Origin: Thraustochytrium sp. TN22
Taxonomy: Eukaryota; Sar; Bigyra; Thraustochytrida; Thraustochytriidae
Assembly (NCBI GenBank): GCA_013306675.1
Contig: JABLUY010000365.1
Span: forward strand, 1-26,377
Direction of reading: 5' to 3'
Length of the DNA stretch: 26,377 nucleotides
Position 1 is the first letter of the stretch; each line of letters starts with the position of its first letter. Shown in pieces: positions 7,981 through 17,427 of the stretch. Both the position numbers and the translations under genes were made by a program. The notes beneath the pieces are model-generated. The model did no database searches and was not told the DNA's origin. It saw only the letters and a list, made by a program, of their open reading frames with translations.

Positions 7981-9120
7981 ATGGCATTCTTCTCGGAGGG
8001 CGCGGAGGTGAGGCGGGCGGTGGAGGCCCTGCGGCGAGACCCGGCGCGGCCGCTGCTGCTGGTGCTGCACGCGGCGAACTCGACGTCGGTGGCGGCGGAT
8101 GTGGAGCGCGTGGAGCGCGAGCTGGAGGCCGCGGCGGCGGGCGGCCAGCTCGGGCCGAACCTGCAGCGCGTGCGGCGCGTGCGCGTGCAGGAGCCGCGCG
8201 ACGTGACGTGGTTCCGCGCCCACTTCGGCGTTCGGTCGCTGCGCGCCACGGCGCTGCTGGCGAGCGACGGCTGGACGGACGTGCGCGAGGGCAGCCCGTC
8301 GCTGGAGGACCTGGAGGAGCGCGCGCGGCGCGCGCTGGAGCTGCTCGGGCAGCGCATGACGCTCGGGCTCGCCGTGGCGCGCGCCGTGGACGACTTCCGC
8401 GTTCCTCATGGCCGCCGCGTGGCCGCCTCGGTCTGGCTGCGCAGTCGCCGCTACGCTCGCACGGGTTGCACCGTTGTGCGCGGCCGCGCTGCGCCGCTGC
8501 TCTCGGCCAGGGAGAACTTCGTGGTGAGTGTGCGGCTACTGAACGGCGAGCGCATCGCGGCAGACTTCCAGCCCAGCTCGCGACTCGCGGACGTGGTCCA
8601 CATGGTGGACGACTACGAGCCGGCGCTGGCCGGCCGCTACCGCATCGGCACGGCCTTCCCGCGCCGCGACTTTGTGCAGGCTGATTTCTGCGAAACGCTC
8701 AAAGACCTGGGCCTCGCGAAAAACTGCCTACTCGTGCTTTCCACCGAGGGCGAACCGGCGACGCAGGCTGTCGCAGACCGCTCGGGCGCGGTCGATCTCG
8801 TGTACGCCTGGCTCTTGGCGCTCTGGGCGATGCTTTTACGCATCATTGGCCTGGGCGAGCGCGTCGCGGAGGCTCCGTCGCAGCCTTTGCCGCCCTCGCA
8901 GTCGTCGCAGCCGGCGGGCGAGGAGACTTCTGCTTCTGCTCCTGCTTCTTCTTCTGCTTCGGCATCGGCATCGCCGGCGCTGCGCGGGGCGGCGAGAATA
9001 CGCACGTTGCGCGAAATCCAGGACGAGAACACAACGGCGCCCGCGCGCGCGGGAGGGGACGCCAACGAGTACTTTGGTGGCGACAGTACGGTCTTTCAGG
9101 GCCCACCGCCAGACCAGTGA
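7981..9120 (+). CDS. UBXN4: UBXN4/erasin-like UBX-domain p97 adaptor of the ER
   Basis: 379 residues from the ATG at 7981. The frame is open further upstream, but only with non-ATG codons. UBXN4 recruits the p97/VCP (Cdc48) ATPase to the ER membrane for ER-associated degradation. Residues 1-125 resemble its N-terminal thioredoxin-like domain (MAFFSEG, a beta strand PLLLVLH, then a second half ending in LLASDGW). Residues about 179-256 are a UBX domain with the p97-binding FPR loop in TAFPRRDF (226-228) and a typical LGLAKNCLLVLS end. Residues about 271-291 are hydrophobic and fit the membrane hairpin that follows UBX in erasin. A Pro/Ser/Ala linker leads to a C-terminal motif NEYFGGDSTVFQ that recalls the NTWNGNSTQQ end of animal UBXN4. 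Domain order and length fit; the linker between thioredoxin-like and UBX parts is short. Confidence 0.85.
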   Translation: MAFFSEGAEVRRAVEALRRDPARPLLLVLHAANSTSVAADVERVERELEAAAAGGQLGPNLQRVRRVRVQEPRDVTWFRAHFGVRSLRATALLASDGWTDVREGSPSLEDLEERARRALELLGQRMTLGLAVARAVDDFRVPHGRRVAASVWLRSRRYARTGCTVVRGRAAPLLSARENFVVSVRLLNGERIAADFQPSSRLADVVHMVDDYEPALAGRYRIGTAFPRRDFVQADFCETLKDLGLAKNCLLVLSTEGEPATQAVADRSGAVDLVYAWLLALWAMLLRIIGLGERVAEAPSQPLPPSQSSQPAGEETSASAPASSSASASASPALRGAARIRTLREIQDENTTAPARAGGDANEYFGGDSTVFQGPPPDQ

Positions 9121-9348
9121 CCTCGTGCGTGAGTGATTTCGGGCGGGCAATAGGCCCCAAGACGCCGTGGCTCTTTCGCGGTCTAACTTAGCTCTCTTGT
9201 ACATGACATGATGCGGAAGCATCTTTGCTTCTTATCTTAGTCTGGTAATTTACCCGCGATATCCCAATCACACCTCTATGCTTACTCGTATCCGCCTACC
9301 ACGCGGGGGTCCCTCGGTGACGCCCGGCACAGGGGGCACTAAAGCGTA
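9121..9348. other. Intergenic stretch of lower GC
   Basis: This is the 3' flank of the UBXN4-like gene. Base composition shifts toward A/T compared with the gene, and no coding frame or RNA is visible. Confidence 0.5.
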
Positions 9349-9929
9349 TTAAGAGGGTACTTTACTCCCGATTTGCTCCAAAAAAGTGGCCTAGAGTCTG
9401 GCGAAGTTAGTTCCGCATTCGATCAAAAACGCAGCGATGGGGCCGAGCTTGAAGAGGCCCACTCGAAGCGACCCAAGGCTCCTGCCCCCTATTCATTTTG
9501 GCCGAAGGCGTGGTGGTTAGGATGAGATGAGCTCGGCAGTTCGCCCAGAGCGGCTTTGGGGGGAGCTCGCGCGCGACTTCGTCGCGGAGCGCGCTGGAGC
9601 CGCAGGCGCTGCGGCGCGCGGCTGCAGGCGGCCCTGGCGGGTGCCTTGTGCCTGCTCTCAGCTCGCACGCCCCTGCCGCAGCGCTTGGACGTGGAGTCGG
9701 GCCCGCACTGCGACATCATGGCATCGGCGAGGCCTAACCACCGCGTGGAGGACGACAGCGACAGCGACAGCGACAGCGAGTTCGTGCCCCTGGACAAGCG
9801 GGACACAGGGGACGAAGACGAAGAAGGAGAGGAGCTTGGCGACGAGGATGCTCGTGCTGAGGCCGCTGCGCAGCAAGACTTCGAAGACATACTTGCGTTG
9901 GTCGACGAACCGACGCGTGGTGCGAGTGC

Positions 9930-10300
9930 ATGTTCGAGGTCGGCCTCATTCAGCACAAGACCGTTCCGGGGCTCGCAGTCTCGCCGGATGGAGTCGCTCG
10001 CGTCCGGCTTCCAGGCGCGGAGTGCGACGCATCGTCAGTACTATGCAGCGTCGAGATCAAGACGCGCGTCGCGCCTGGAGGCGCGGTAGACGCACGTATC
10101 GTGAGCACCCAGATGAACACGTGGGGGACGAGACTTGGTGGAAGGCCATACCTGCCGAGCACCGCGCGCAAGTCTTGCACCAAGCTGTGGTCCTCCAAAT
10201 CGATCACGTGCTCTACGTTGCTGCCAGCACGAGTTCGTGTTTGTACGCCTGCCTCGTTGAAGTGCCTCCGGACGCCCGGCTCGCCATGGAGCGCGCTCTG
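9930..10300 (+). pseudogene. YqaJ/lambda-exonuclease-like nuclease part of the element
   Basis: The conserved blocks are the hallmarks of the YqaJ/lambda exonuclease branch of PD-(D/E)xK nucleases. VPGLAVSPDG (9963-9992) carries the catalytic Asp in the usual [A/G]xSPDG context. VEIKTR (about 10050-10067) carries the E-x-K pair. A downstream segment with AQVLHQAVVLQIDHVLYV (about 10165-10220) matches the Q-x(n)-Q region that follows the active site in this family. These enzymes resect double-stranded DNA ends 5' to 3' in phage and virus recombination systems. Here the domain precedes a transposase-like C-terminus. The region is broken and is treated as a fossil. Confidence 0.65.
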
Positions 10301-10400
10301 AAACCGTGGGCGGACAAGCTCACGACATGGGCGCACCAGAGCATCGACAGCGGGTGCGCCGCCCAAGCCACCTGCCATCTTCGGCGAGGAGGAGGGGGCG

Positions 10401-11393
10401 GTGCTGAGCTCGCACTTCCGGCTGTGGCGCGCCATGCGCAAGCTTGTCGCTCTGAAGGGGCCCATGCGGCCCGTGCATGTCATCAAGTGCTTACCGCAGG
10501 AGCTATACAACGTCGCAAAGGGCGGCGTCGACGGAAGCACACAGTACGTGGAGCAGATCACCAACACGCAGTGCATGAATCTGAGCTGCGACCAGAACAT
10601 CGCGTTGCGCACGTACAAGCAGCTCGTTGTCAACGCCATCGTGGTCTACCGCTACTTACAGGCTGCGAGGAAGAGCAACCTCGAAGACAGCGACGGGCTA
10701 AAGGCCCTCCGCGACAAGGTGAACCGCTCTGAAGCGCTCAGCACTGTCTCGTTCCGCCTCACTGTCGACATGGTCCGTCACGTCTACAGGAGCAGGCAGC
10801 TCGATACGGCGCAGGTGGAGTTCAACATGCAGCCAAGCATGCCCAAGCCCACTGGGCTCACCAGGGAAGCGGCGAGGGACCTCGTGACCGCCGGTAAGCG
10901 CAAGCGAACCCCCGAGTTGCAGAAGTTCTTCAACCACGGCCAAGCCCGCGACATCCGCCTCGATGCCGCACTGCAACATGACTCAGAGGCAGCGGGAAAG
11001 GCATCCTTCAACGCCAACAACAAGAGGATTCCCGCCAAGCGGCTCTGCGTCATCTGCGGCAAGCAAACGCACCGTCGTTGCACCATCTGCGGTGTGCCTC
11101 TGCACGTGTTCATGAGAAAGAATGAACGCACAACCTGCTTTTCCAAGTGGCACACGCGCGTGCGCGTCGAGCCTCACGAAGGCTTCAAGAAGCGCAAGAC
11201 AAACGTCAACGGAACACCTTCGCCCATTTGCCTCGATCATGTCGATTCGAGCAGCGCCAGTGCCTCGTCCGGTACCCCTACAGCGCAGAGCAGGAACGAC
11301 CACGTAGCCCAAGCCAGCTACACCGACACCCCATCAAGCCATAGTTCAAGATCCTCTCGCAGCAGCCTCAGCACGAGTCCATCGTGCCCTTGA
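10401..11393 (+). pseudogene. PiggyBac-like C-terminal region with Cys/His cluster
   Basis: A 330-codon open stretch. QELYNVAKGGVDGSTQYVEQ (about 10497-10556) followed by LVVNAIVVYRYLQA (about 10622-10665) mirrors the YNxxMGGVDxxDQ and LDxxxVNAxILY segments of piggyBac-type DDE transposases, including the third catalytic Asp. Near the end, CVICGKQTHRRCTICGVPL and then a Cys and His in TTCFSKWH (about 11045-11152) give a C2-HC-C2-CH arrangement like the C-terminal Cys-rich domain by which piggyBac binds its ends. A Ser-rich tail follows. The earlier half of a DDE core, with the first two acidic residues, is not seen. A nuclease-like region sits there instead. Confidence 0.6.
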
Positions 11394-11573
11394 TGCAGCC
11401 CAAGTTGGCCTCAGCATCCGCACAGGCCAGTCGGAAGTGACCAACACTTTACGCTTCCATACAAACCCAGTAGTTGAAAGTTCCAAAAATGATTAGAATC
11501 ATGATAGCAACAGGTCAGTCGAGCGCAAGCAGGAGAGCCGATTTACTAGGGATAATATGGCTATCCTGATTAA

Positions 11574-11731
11574 ACTCCGTCTAGGGCGATGGGATTGGGA
11601 TAAGTAGAACAGGGTTGGAAACGGGGAGGCATGCGCCGATCTCTATGTTCTTGAGCGATAGAATGACTCCGGCGGCTGGACGGCCTGCCCTGAAAGAAAA
11701 TCTAAATGCTACGCGACGAATGGACCTCACA
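11574..11731. other. Short spacer before convergent gene
   Basis: This 158-bp sequence of lower GC lies between the right candidate TTAA and the stop codon of the convergent Ser/Gln-rich gene. No feature is seen. Confidence 0.5.
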
Positions 11732-14068
11732 TTAGTGCGAACGCTCGTTCCGAGCTTCGTGAGGCCCGCGCGGCTGTTGTTGCTGTTGCTGCAAAAGCAG
11801 CATGGCCAGATCAGCAACAGACGACTGTGACTGCTGCCGGTGCGGCGGCTGCTGCTGGAAAACGCCGGACCGCAGCAGGCCGGCGTCGGCTGCGCTCGCC
11901 GTCAAGGCAATGCTCGCCGTCCTGGCCCCGCCGCTGGCGGCGCCAGCGGCGCCAGCGGCGCTCGGCGCCCCCTGCGAGGCAAGGGCAGGCCAGAGGGCCG
12001 CCAGCTGTGAGGTTGTCAGGCCCAAGGACGCGGCGTAGGCGGCCTCGCTGCCTTGAATCCCTTCCAAGGCGGCGTGCGCCGGCGGCGCCCAGGCGCTGAC
12101 CTCTTGCTGGTGCTGGCGCCGATGCTGGTGCTGCTGAGGCACGGCCCGCGAAAGCGCCGCGAGGCGTTCAATCTCGGACGTGCCTCGCTGCTCGAGATGG
12201 GGGGGCGCTGGAGAGGGCCCCGGATGTGCGAGAAACTGCGCCAAGGAGGGCGCGGCGAGCGCTCCGCCCCTTGCCGGGTCGAGGCGCAGGACGTCGTGCA
12301 GGGGAACGTGCGCCGCCTGCGCGAGTTGCGCGAGCTGCGCGAGCTGCATCTGGTGCTGCATCTGGTGCTGAATCTGCATTTGATGCTGGTGGTGGGGTTG
12401 CGCAGTGGTTGCGGACTGCGGACCCTGCAGCGGCGAGGTGGTCGCAGGAGACACCGAGGCGGAGGAGGAGGAGGATGATGATGATGAGGAGGAGGTTGCG
12501 GAGGAGGAGGTGGAGGTCGAGGCCGCGGAGACAGGCAGGCGCATGGGCGCGCCCGCCGCCTGCATGGACGCGAGCAGCGAGGCACGGAGGTTCGCGACGT
12601 CATCACTGCGGCCCGCGGCAGCCGCAGCGGCGGCAGCCGCGGCAGCCGGTGTGGGCGCACCCGGCTGCTTCCAGGCAGAAGAGAGCCGGAAACGAGGCGA
12701 GTCAGAAGTCACGAGACAGCGGCCAAGCTTGCGGGAGAGCACGTAGAGCGTGAAGACGTGCTCCTGCTTCATGGTGTGCTTGGCGAGCTTGCACAGGTAG
12801 CGCCAGCGGCGCTCGGCCACGAACTCGACGAACCAGCGGCCGGTGACTGGATCGTAGGACTTCCACTCGCCGCGCAGCATGCCATTCTGACTGCTGGGGT
12901 CTACCTCGCGCAGGGCAAGCACGGGCTGGCCTGGCTCGTAGACGAGCGGCGCGCTGGCCTTGCGGATGCTGGCGTGCAGCTCGAGCTCGAGCTCGTCGAC
13001 CAGCTCGCGCCGGTCCATGCTAATGTAGGCGCAGACGGACTGGCCGCAGAAGCCATTTTCCATGTGGCGCGCCAGGCACGTTGGGAAGCACCGCAGGTTC
13101 TTGTGCCGTGTGCGCACGTATGAGGGTTTCCAGTCGCGCGCCTGATAGTACTCGACATGAAACTGCGGCTGGTGATTTTGGTGTTGGGTTTGCGACTGCG
13201 ACTGCTGTGGCGGCTGCTGGAATGAAGCCGGTGACAGTTGGGGTGGAGACTGCGCCGCGGGGCCCACCCGCGCGCGCTTGGCCAAGTTGGCCGGGCCATC
13301 TTCACCACTGCTACTGACGCCGCCGCCGCCGTCGCCGCCGCCGCCGCCGCTGCTGCTGCTGCTTGTGCTGCTGTCGCGGCGCGGCGCTCCAAGGCTCCAG
13401 GGCACGTTCCACGCGCTGTCGGCTCGAGAGGCGCCGGCCAATGACTGGAAGAGGTCCGGCCCAGCAAGACCGGCGAGGCTTGCGGCCAGCGCGGCCTGCT
13501 GCTGCTGATACAACGAGGGCGGGAACATGGTGGAGGATGAAGAGGAAGAGGAGGAGGTCGAGGAGGCCAAGGACGTGGACGAAGAGGAGGACGGGAGCGT
13601 GCCTGGCGCGGGACGCGGCACCGCGAGCGGGCCGAGCTGCGGCGTGGAGGTGGTGCTGGCGCTGCTGAGGGTGTTCGTCGAGAAGGTGTACGGCAGAGCG
13701 CGCTTGCGTGCCGCGGGTTCCTGTTGCTGGTGCAGCTGGAGCTGCTGCTGGTGTTGGTGCTGCTGCTCGCGAAGGAGTCGCAGGGTGCCATTCGCGCCCA
13801 CCTCATGGTCGCGCTGCATCTCTTCGCCGGCCCCGCCCTTGCGCGACCCCTGCTGCATGTTTTGCATCACGTGCGCGCCTGCCACGTTGCTATTTCTGCT
13901 GGTGCTGATGCTGTTGCTGCTACTAGTGGAGCTTGTGCTACTGCTATTGCTGCTTCTGCGGTTTTCCGCGGTGGTTGTCTTGGGCTTGTCCACGTCGCGA
14001 GCGTCGCGAGCGTCGCGAGCGTCGCGGCGCTGCTCGTCGTCGTCGTCCCCGTTGCCCGTGCTGGGCAT
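11732..14068 (-). CDS. Ser/Gln-rich protein with one unnamed conserved domain
   Basis: 778 residues, ATG start, TAA stop. I do not recognise the family. Residues 1-295 are low complexity: Arg-Asp-Ala repeats, Ser/Thr/Asn runs, Gln/His runs and a Gly run. Residues about 298-468 are sequence-complex and look like a folded domain. It begins FHVEYYQARDW, contains LRCFPTCLARHMENGFCGQSVC with closely spaced Cys and His residues, an acidic amphipathic stretch (ELVDELELELHAS), several Trp/Tyr residues, and ends FTLYVLSRKLGRCLVTSDSPRFRLSS. Residues about 470-778 are again Ala/Ser/Gln-rich, with long Ser runs and a Gln tail. There is no signal peptide or membrane span. A nuclear regulatory protein would fit this composition, and the KRAR/RKR patches could be localisation signals, but that is inference. 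It is convergent with the decayed element. Confidence 0.75.
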   Translation of the reverse strand: MPSTGNGDDDDEQRRDARDARDARDVDKPKTTTAENRRSSNSSSTSSTSSSNSISTSRNSNVAGAHVMQNMQQGSRKGGAGEEMQRDHEVGANGTLRLLREQQHQHQQQLQLHQQQEPAARKRALPYTFSTNTLSSASTTSTPQLGPLAVPRPAPGTLPSSSSSTSLASSTSSSSSSSSTMFPPSLYQQQQAALAASLAGLAGPDLFQSLAGASRADSAWNVPWSLGAPRRDSSTSSSSSGGGGGDGGGGVSSSGEDGPANLAKRARVGPAAQSPPQLSPASFQQPPQQSQSQTQHQNHQPQFHVEYYQARDWKPSYVRTRHKNLRCFPTCLARHMENGFCGQSVCAYISMDRRELVDELELELHASIRKASAPLVYEPGQPVLALREVDPSSQNGMLRGEWKSYDPVTGRWFVEFVAERRWRYLCKLAKHTMKQEHVFTLYVLSRKLGRCLVTSDSPRFRLSSAWKQPGAPTPAAAAAAAAAAAGRSDDVANLRASLLASMQAAGAPMRLPVSAASTSTSSSATSSSSSSSSSSSASVSPATTSPLQGPQSATTAQPHHQHQMQIQHQMQHQMQLAQLAQLAQAAHVPLHDVLRLDPARGGALAAPSLAQFLAHPGPSPAPPHLEQRGTSEIERLAALSRAVPQQHQHRRQHQQEVSAWAPPAHAALEGIQGSEAAYAASLGLTTSQLAALWPALASQGAPSAAGAAGAASGGARTASIALTASAADAGLLRSGVFQQQPPHRQQSQSSVADLAMLLLQQQQQQPRGPHEARNERSH

Positions 14069-14440
14069 GGTCCGCCCGGAGATCGCTTCGTGGGTGCGGG
14101 CCTTTCACGCGTACGCGGCGGCGTCCTTGCCGTTGACGGCGGCGGCGCCGCGCACCTCGCGCACTTTGCCCTGCCGCAGAGGCGCGGGCGCGGAGGGAGG
14201 GAGGGCGCGGGCGGGCCCGCCGTCCGCGTTGAGGCCGGCCAGGCCGGCGGTCCCGTCCCGCGCGGGGCGAGGGCACGAGGGCGCCCGCGAGCCGAGCTCC
14301 GGCGCGCCAGCTCTCTTGCTCGCGTTGCGGAGCGGGGCCGACGGGTCGAGCTCGCCCCGCACCGGGGCGGCGCCGGGCGCGGGCGGGGCGCGCGATGCCT
14401 CCCTGCCTGCCTGGGTTGCCCGCCTGCCTGCCTGCCCCGC

Positions 14441-14480
14441 GAGGCGAGGCGAGGCGAGGCGAGGCGAGGCGAGGCGAGGC
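14441..14480. repeat. Pentanucleotide repeat (GAGGC)8
   Basis: Eight exact GAGGC units, trailing into GAGC tetramers, lie about 370 bp upstream of the start of the minus-strand Ser/Gln-rich gene. Confidence 0.9.
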
Positions 14481-15104
14481 GAGCGAGCGAGGCGAAGCTT
14501 GCGTCCGCTCGTACGCTTGCTCGCAGCCACCCGCGGCTGGCCCAGGAGGAGCGACTGAGGCGGTAGCCCTCGTGCGCGGCCTCCCGGGCGCGCGCCCGAA
14601 GGATGGATTGCTGGATGGATGAAGTTGAATGCGTGCGCCCAGGCTGCTGCTGACGCTGCCAGTTGAGGCAGGAGGGGGGAGGAGAAAGAGGCTCGTCTCC
14701 TCTGCGCACGGGCTCGCGGCGCCTGGTCTCGCCCCCGCGCGGCGGCGCGCTCGGCGCGGCGCGGCGCGGCGGTGGCCTCGCTCGCTGGCCCACGGGCCAC
14801 GGGTGGCGGCGGCGCAGGGCGCGCGTCCCCGTCGCGGAGCTGGCGCTGGCGCGCAGCGCGGCAAGCTGCAGCCTGCGCGCTCTGCGCGCGTAGCTTCTGC
14901 CTCGGGCGCCGCTCGAGCTGCGTTCGAGCTGCGGCTTGTTGCGCGCCTTGCTGCGCTGCTTCCTGCTGCTCGGCGGCGGACGCCCGCTGTGCCAGCTGTG
15001 GGGCGGCCAGGTAGCTGTGGCCTGCCTGGCAGCCTGGCAGCAGGCGACGAGCGCAAGCGCCGTTGCGGGGTGCGTGCGCGTGGTGCGCACCTGCACTGCG
15101 GTCG

Positions 15105-15120
15105 CTAGCTAGCTAGCTAG
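15105..15120. repeat. Tetranucleotide repeat (CTAG)4
   Basis: Four exact CTAG units. CTAG is self-complementary, so the run is palindromic. A second (CTAG)4 lies at 15984-15999. Confidence 0.85.
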
Positions 15121-15129
15121 AAGCTCAGC

Positions 15130-15194
15130 AAGGCAAGGCAAGGCAAGGCAAGGCAAGGCAAGGCAAGGCAAGGCAAGGCAAGGCAAGGCAAGGC
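15130..15194. repeat. Pentanucleotide repeat (AAGGC)13
   Basis: Thirteen exact AAGGC units form the longest perfect microsatellite in the window. It starts ten bases after a (CTAG)4 run. Confidence 0.92.
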
Positions 15195-15881
15195 AAGAGG
15201 CAAGAGGCCAAGGCAACGCCAAACCATGGCGCGGCAAGCGCAGAGGCGCGTCTCGGGCGCTCTCTCTCTAGCTGGGCCGGAAGAGCGAGCCTGCCAAGAC
15301 CTTGCAGACCTTCTTCCTCTGAGGGCCGACAGTCCCATCAATCCACTCGCTGGCCTCCGGAGGCCACAGGGCGGGCAAGAGCTCCCCAACAATAGTTAGC
15401 GCAGCGGCCGAAGTATGACTTCATCGTGCCGTCGCGACGACGCCGCTTGGAACGCGAGCGACCCTGACTCCATGGGGGAGCCAGAGCCGAGCAAAGCACG
15501 GCCCGGGACACGTTCACGGGCGGAGCCCGCACGACATTGTAAGCGAAGCGAGCACTGGTGTCAGGGAGGCGGGGGGCTGCCAGTGATTCCAGATGGTCGC
15601 CTGGCCTGACCGGCCCCGGCCCCCGCCACTGGCCGGTGCAGCGGCAGGCCAACCCTCGCAGTGCCAACGCCGTCCGCCAGCCAGCCAGGCCAGGAACGAG
15701 CGAGCGGGTTCTTTCCTTTCTTTCTGTTGTTACTTCGACCAGCGGGACGCCACGCTGGGAGTGCGGCGAGCCGCTGGTCGCTAGCACGGCGGCTTTGGTG
15801 GGAGCAACGCGAGGCGGGGCGGCTCGAGCAGGCCCTGGCCGGCAGTCAGGGTGTCACTCCGCGCCGGCGAGCCGAGCGAGT

Positions 15882-15899
15882 CTGTCAAGTTTTTGACAG
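15882..15899. other. Perfect 7-bp stem hairpin
   Basis: CTGTCAA and TTGACAG are separated by four bases (GTTT) and form an exact inverted repeat. It could be a transcript hairpin or a binding site, but nothing nearby tells which. Confidence 0.5.
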
Positions 15900-15983
15900 G
15901 CGTGAATGAATGTACTGTGTGGCTGTGGTGGTGCAGAGTGTGAGAAGGAGCCAAATTCGCTCCACTCCGCTTGTCCGTGTTCG

Positions 15984-15999
15984 CTAGCTAGCTAGCTAG
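15984..15999. repeat. Tetranucleotide repeat (CTAG)4
   Basis: Four exact CTAG units, the same motif and copy number as 15105-15120, about 880 bp away. Confidence 0.85.
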
Positions 16000-16934
16000 C
16001 TACTAGCTGCAGCCCCTGCTCCCGGGCATGCCACGCTTCGTGCCCTTACCTACGGCGTGGGCTGTTGCTTGAGACAGGCCTCGGGCCCCGCCGGGACGGT
16101 GGCGCCCACGCCGAGGCCGGCCCGTCGCCGCGCCCGCAGCCGCCAGGCCCGCCCTGCGGCTGCGCGCTCCTGTACTGTCAGTGCGGTTTGGCTGGCTGCC
16201 CGCCGCCCTGGCCAGAAAGCGGCCCCGTTGCTTCTATTTTCGGGCAGGGGCCGTCGCAGCGCGGGGCATGTGGGAGCAGCGCGGCGCCGGCGGTCCAGGG
16301 ACGCTGCCTCCGAGTGCCCGCGGCGGGACGCGCGCGGGCGGCCGGCAGCGGCCGCCGCGCCACCTGCCAGCGCCTCCGGGGTGGCGCGGGCCGGCCGCCG
16401 CTGCATGCGGTCGGCGGCTTGGCTCACGGCGCTCCCTGGCGGCAGGCAGGACTCGGGCGGCCGATGCCCGGCGGGGGTGGGCCTGGCAGGCAGCAGCAGG
16501 CCACGGCGCCGCGAGGCAAAATGTTCGCGCCGGGAGGCTCCCGCGTGGCGCGGTGTTGCCCTCGCCTTTCCGGGGCTTGCGGCGCTTTCCGGAATCCACG
16601 CGCGAAGCAGAAGCTGTGGGCCCAGCGCTCGCCCACACACGAAGCTGCGCGCAGCGTCTGGCATGTCTATGGGGCAGGTCCGTGGGAGGGAGGAGGCGCC
16701 CGCGAGTCGACGGGGCACAAGCCTGGCCTGCAGAAGGCAGAGAGGACGGAGCGCAGGAAACTGGAAGGGAGGGACTCCCCAGCTGCCAAGCTGCCGACAT
16801 CGGTCGCCACGGCCGTCGCTCGGCCAGGCTAGCGGCCCGGCCGGCCACGGCCAGCGTCCCACGCGAATTCGGGCTTGGCGGAGGAACCAAAAGGGGGGCC
16901 TCCAAGGGGTACGAAGCATATTGCCAACCACCAG

Positions 16935-16970
16935 GCTCGCGTCGCGACGCGAGCAAGGCGCAAAAGCGCC
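16935..16970. other. 20-bp perfect palindrome followed by a 5-bp stem hairpin
   Basis: Bases 16935-16954 (half-site GCTCGCGTCG) are exactly self-complementary. Two bases later GGCGC, AAAA, GCGCC (16957-16970) form a second perfect stem-loop. The pair lies within the gene-free region, in a patch that is slightly less GC-rich than its surroundings. Confidence 0.55.
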
Positions 16971-17427
16971 AGACGGGGGTACGAAAATACGCACGACGAA
17001 ATCGCACGACCGCAGCCCGGCGCCGTGCAGTGCACGAGACTCGCGGCGGCCGACGGACCGCACCGCAAACCTTGCATGCCCGACCGCATGCGTCTTCCGC
17101 CCTCCAAGTGCGCGTCTGAGCCTCGCCCGAGGGGCCCACCCAACCGGCCACCTGCTAGCTCTCGGCCTGGATGCGAGCACCGGCAGAGCCCAGCCCGGGG
17201 TCGCTCTGGCTCGAGCCAGAGCGCTACCGCACGTAGCTCGCTGTGGCGGACGACGTCGCCGCCGCGTGGTCTCGGGTAGCCCGCGCTGAGCTGGCCGCTG
17301 CTCAGCTGCCTCAGGCTGGCTCAAGGCGCAGGCCTGCGTTGAATCAACGCCAGCCCAGCTCGTGCTTGCGGTTCCTGAACGGGGGTCCTTCACGATTCTC
17401 AATCGAGCCTGGGCCTGTAGGCAGACA

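Larger units (their letters stand above)
9349..11573 (+). mobile_element. Decayed transposon-like element, YqaJ nuclease plus piggyBac-like C-terminus
   Basis: The boundaries are candidates only. TTAA, the target site of piggyBac-type transposons, occurs at 9349-9352 and 11570-11573 on either side of the coding remains. TTAA is rare in this GC-rich window (about six seen), so two flanking copies are suggestive. Just inside each TTAA is a short imperfect inverted repeat (about 9354-9370 and 11549-11567), and CCGATTTGCT/CCGATTTACT words occur near both ends. The interior shows an acidic leader (about 9745-9850), a YqaJ-type nuclease region and a piggyBac-like C-terminal region with a Cys/His cluster. 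The conserved blocks are not in one frame, so the element appears broken, with about three breaks. Conserved motifs remain easy to recognise, so decay is probably not ancient. Confidence 0.55.
14069..17427. other. Long gene-free GC-rich region
   Basis: No recognisable gene lies in this 3.4 kb, nor in the 443 bp after it. Long open frames occur on both strands at once between 16050 and 17400, with Arg/Ala/Gly/Pro-rich translations and no motifs, so I read them as composition artefacts. It holds GAGGC and AAGGC pentamer arrays, two (CTAG)4 runs, CCTG tetramers (about 14401-14436), a 7-bp stem hairpin (15882-15899) and a 20-bp palindrome (16935-16954). I found no tRNA or rRNA. It separates two divergent genes and may hold their promoters or an unrecognised non-coding transcript. 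Confidence 0.55.

Noticed and set aside
15105-15999. (CTAG)4 runs as ends of a mobile element
   Set aside because: The runs are simple repeats. The 860 bp between them show no coding remains or terminal repeats.
16050-17402. Open frames of 450 codons (minus) and 410 codons (plus) over the same DNA
   Set aside because: Both strands and several frames are open together, translations are Arg/Ala/Gly/Pro-rich, and no motif appears. This is expected from rare stop codons in GC-rich sequence.
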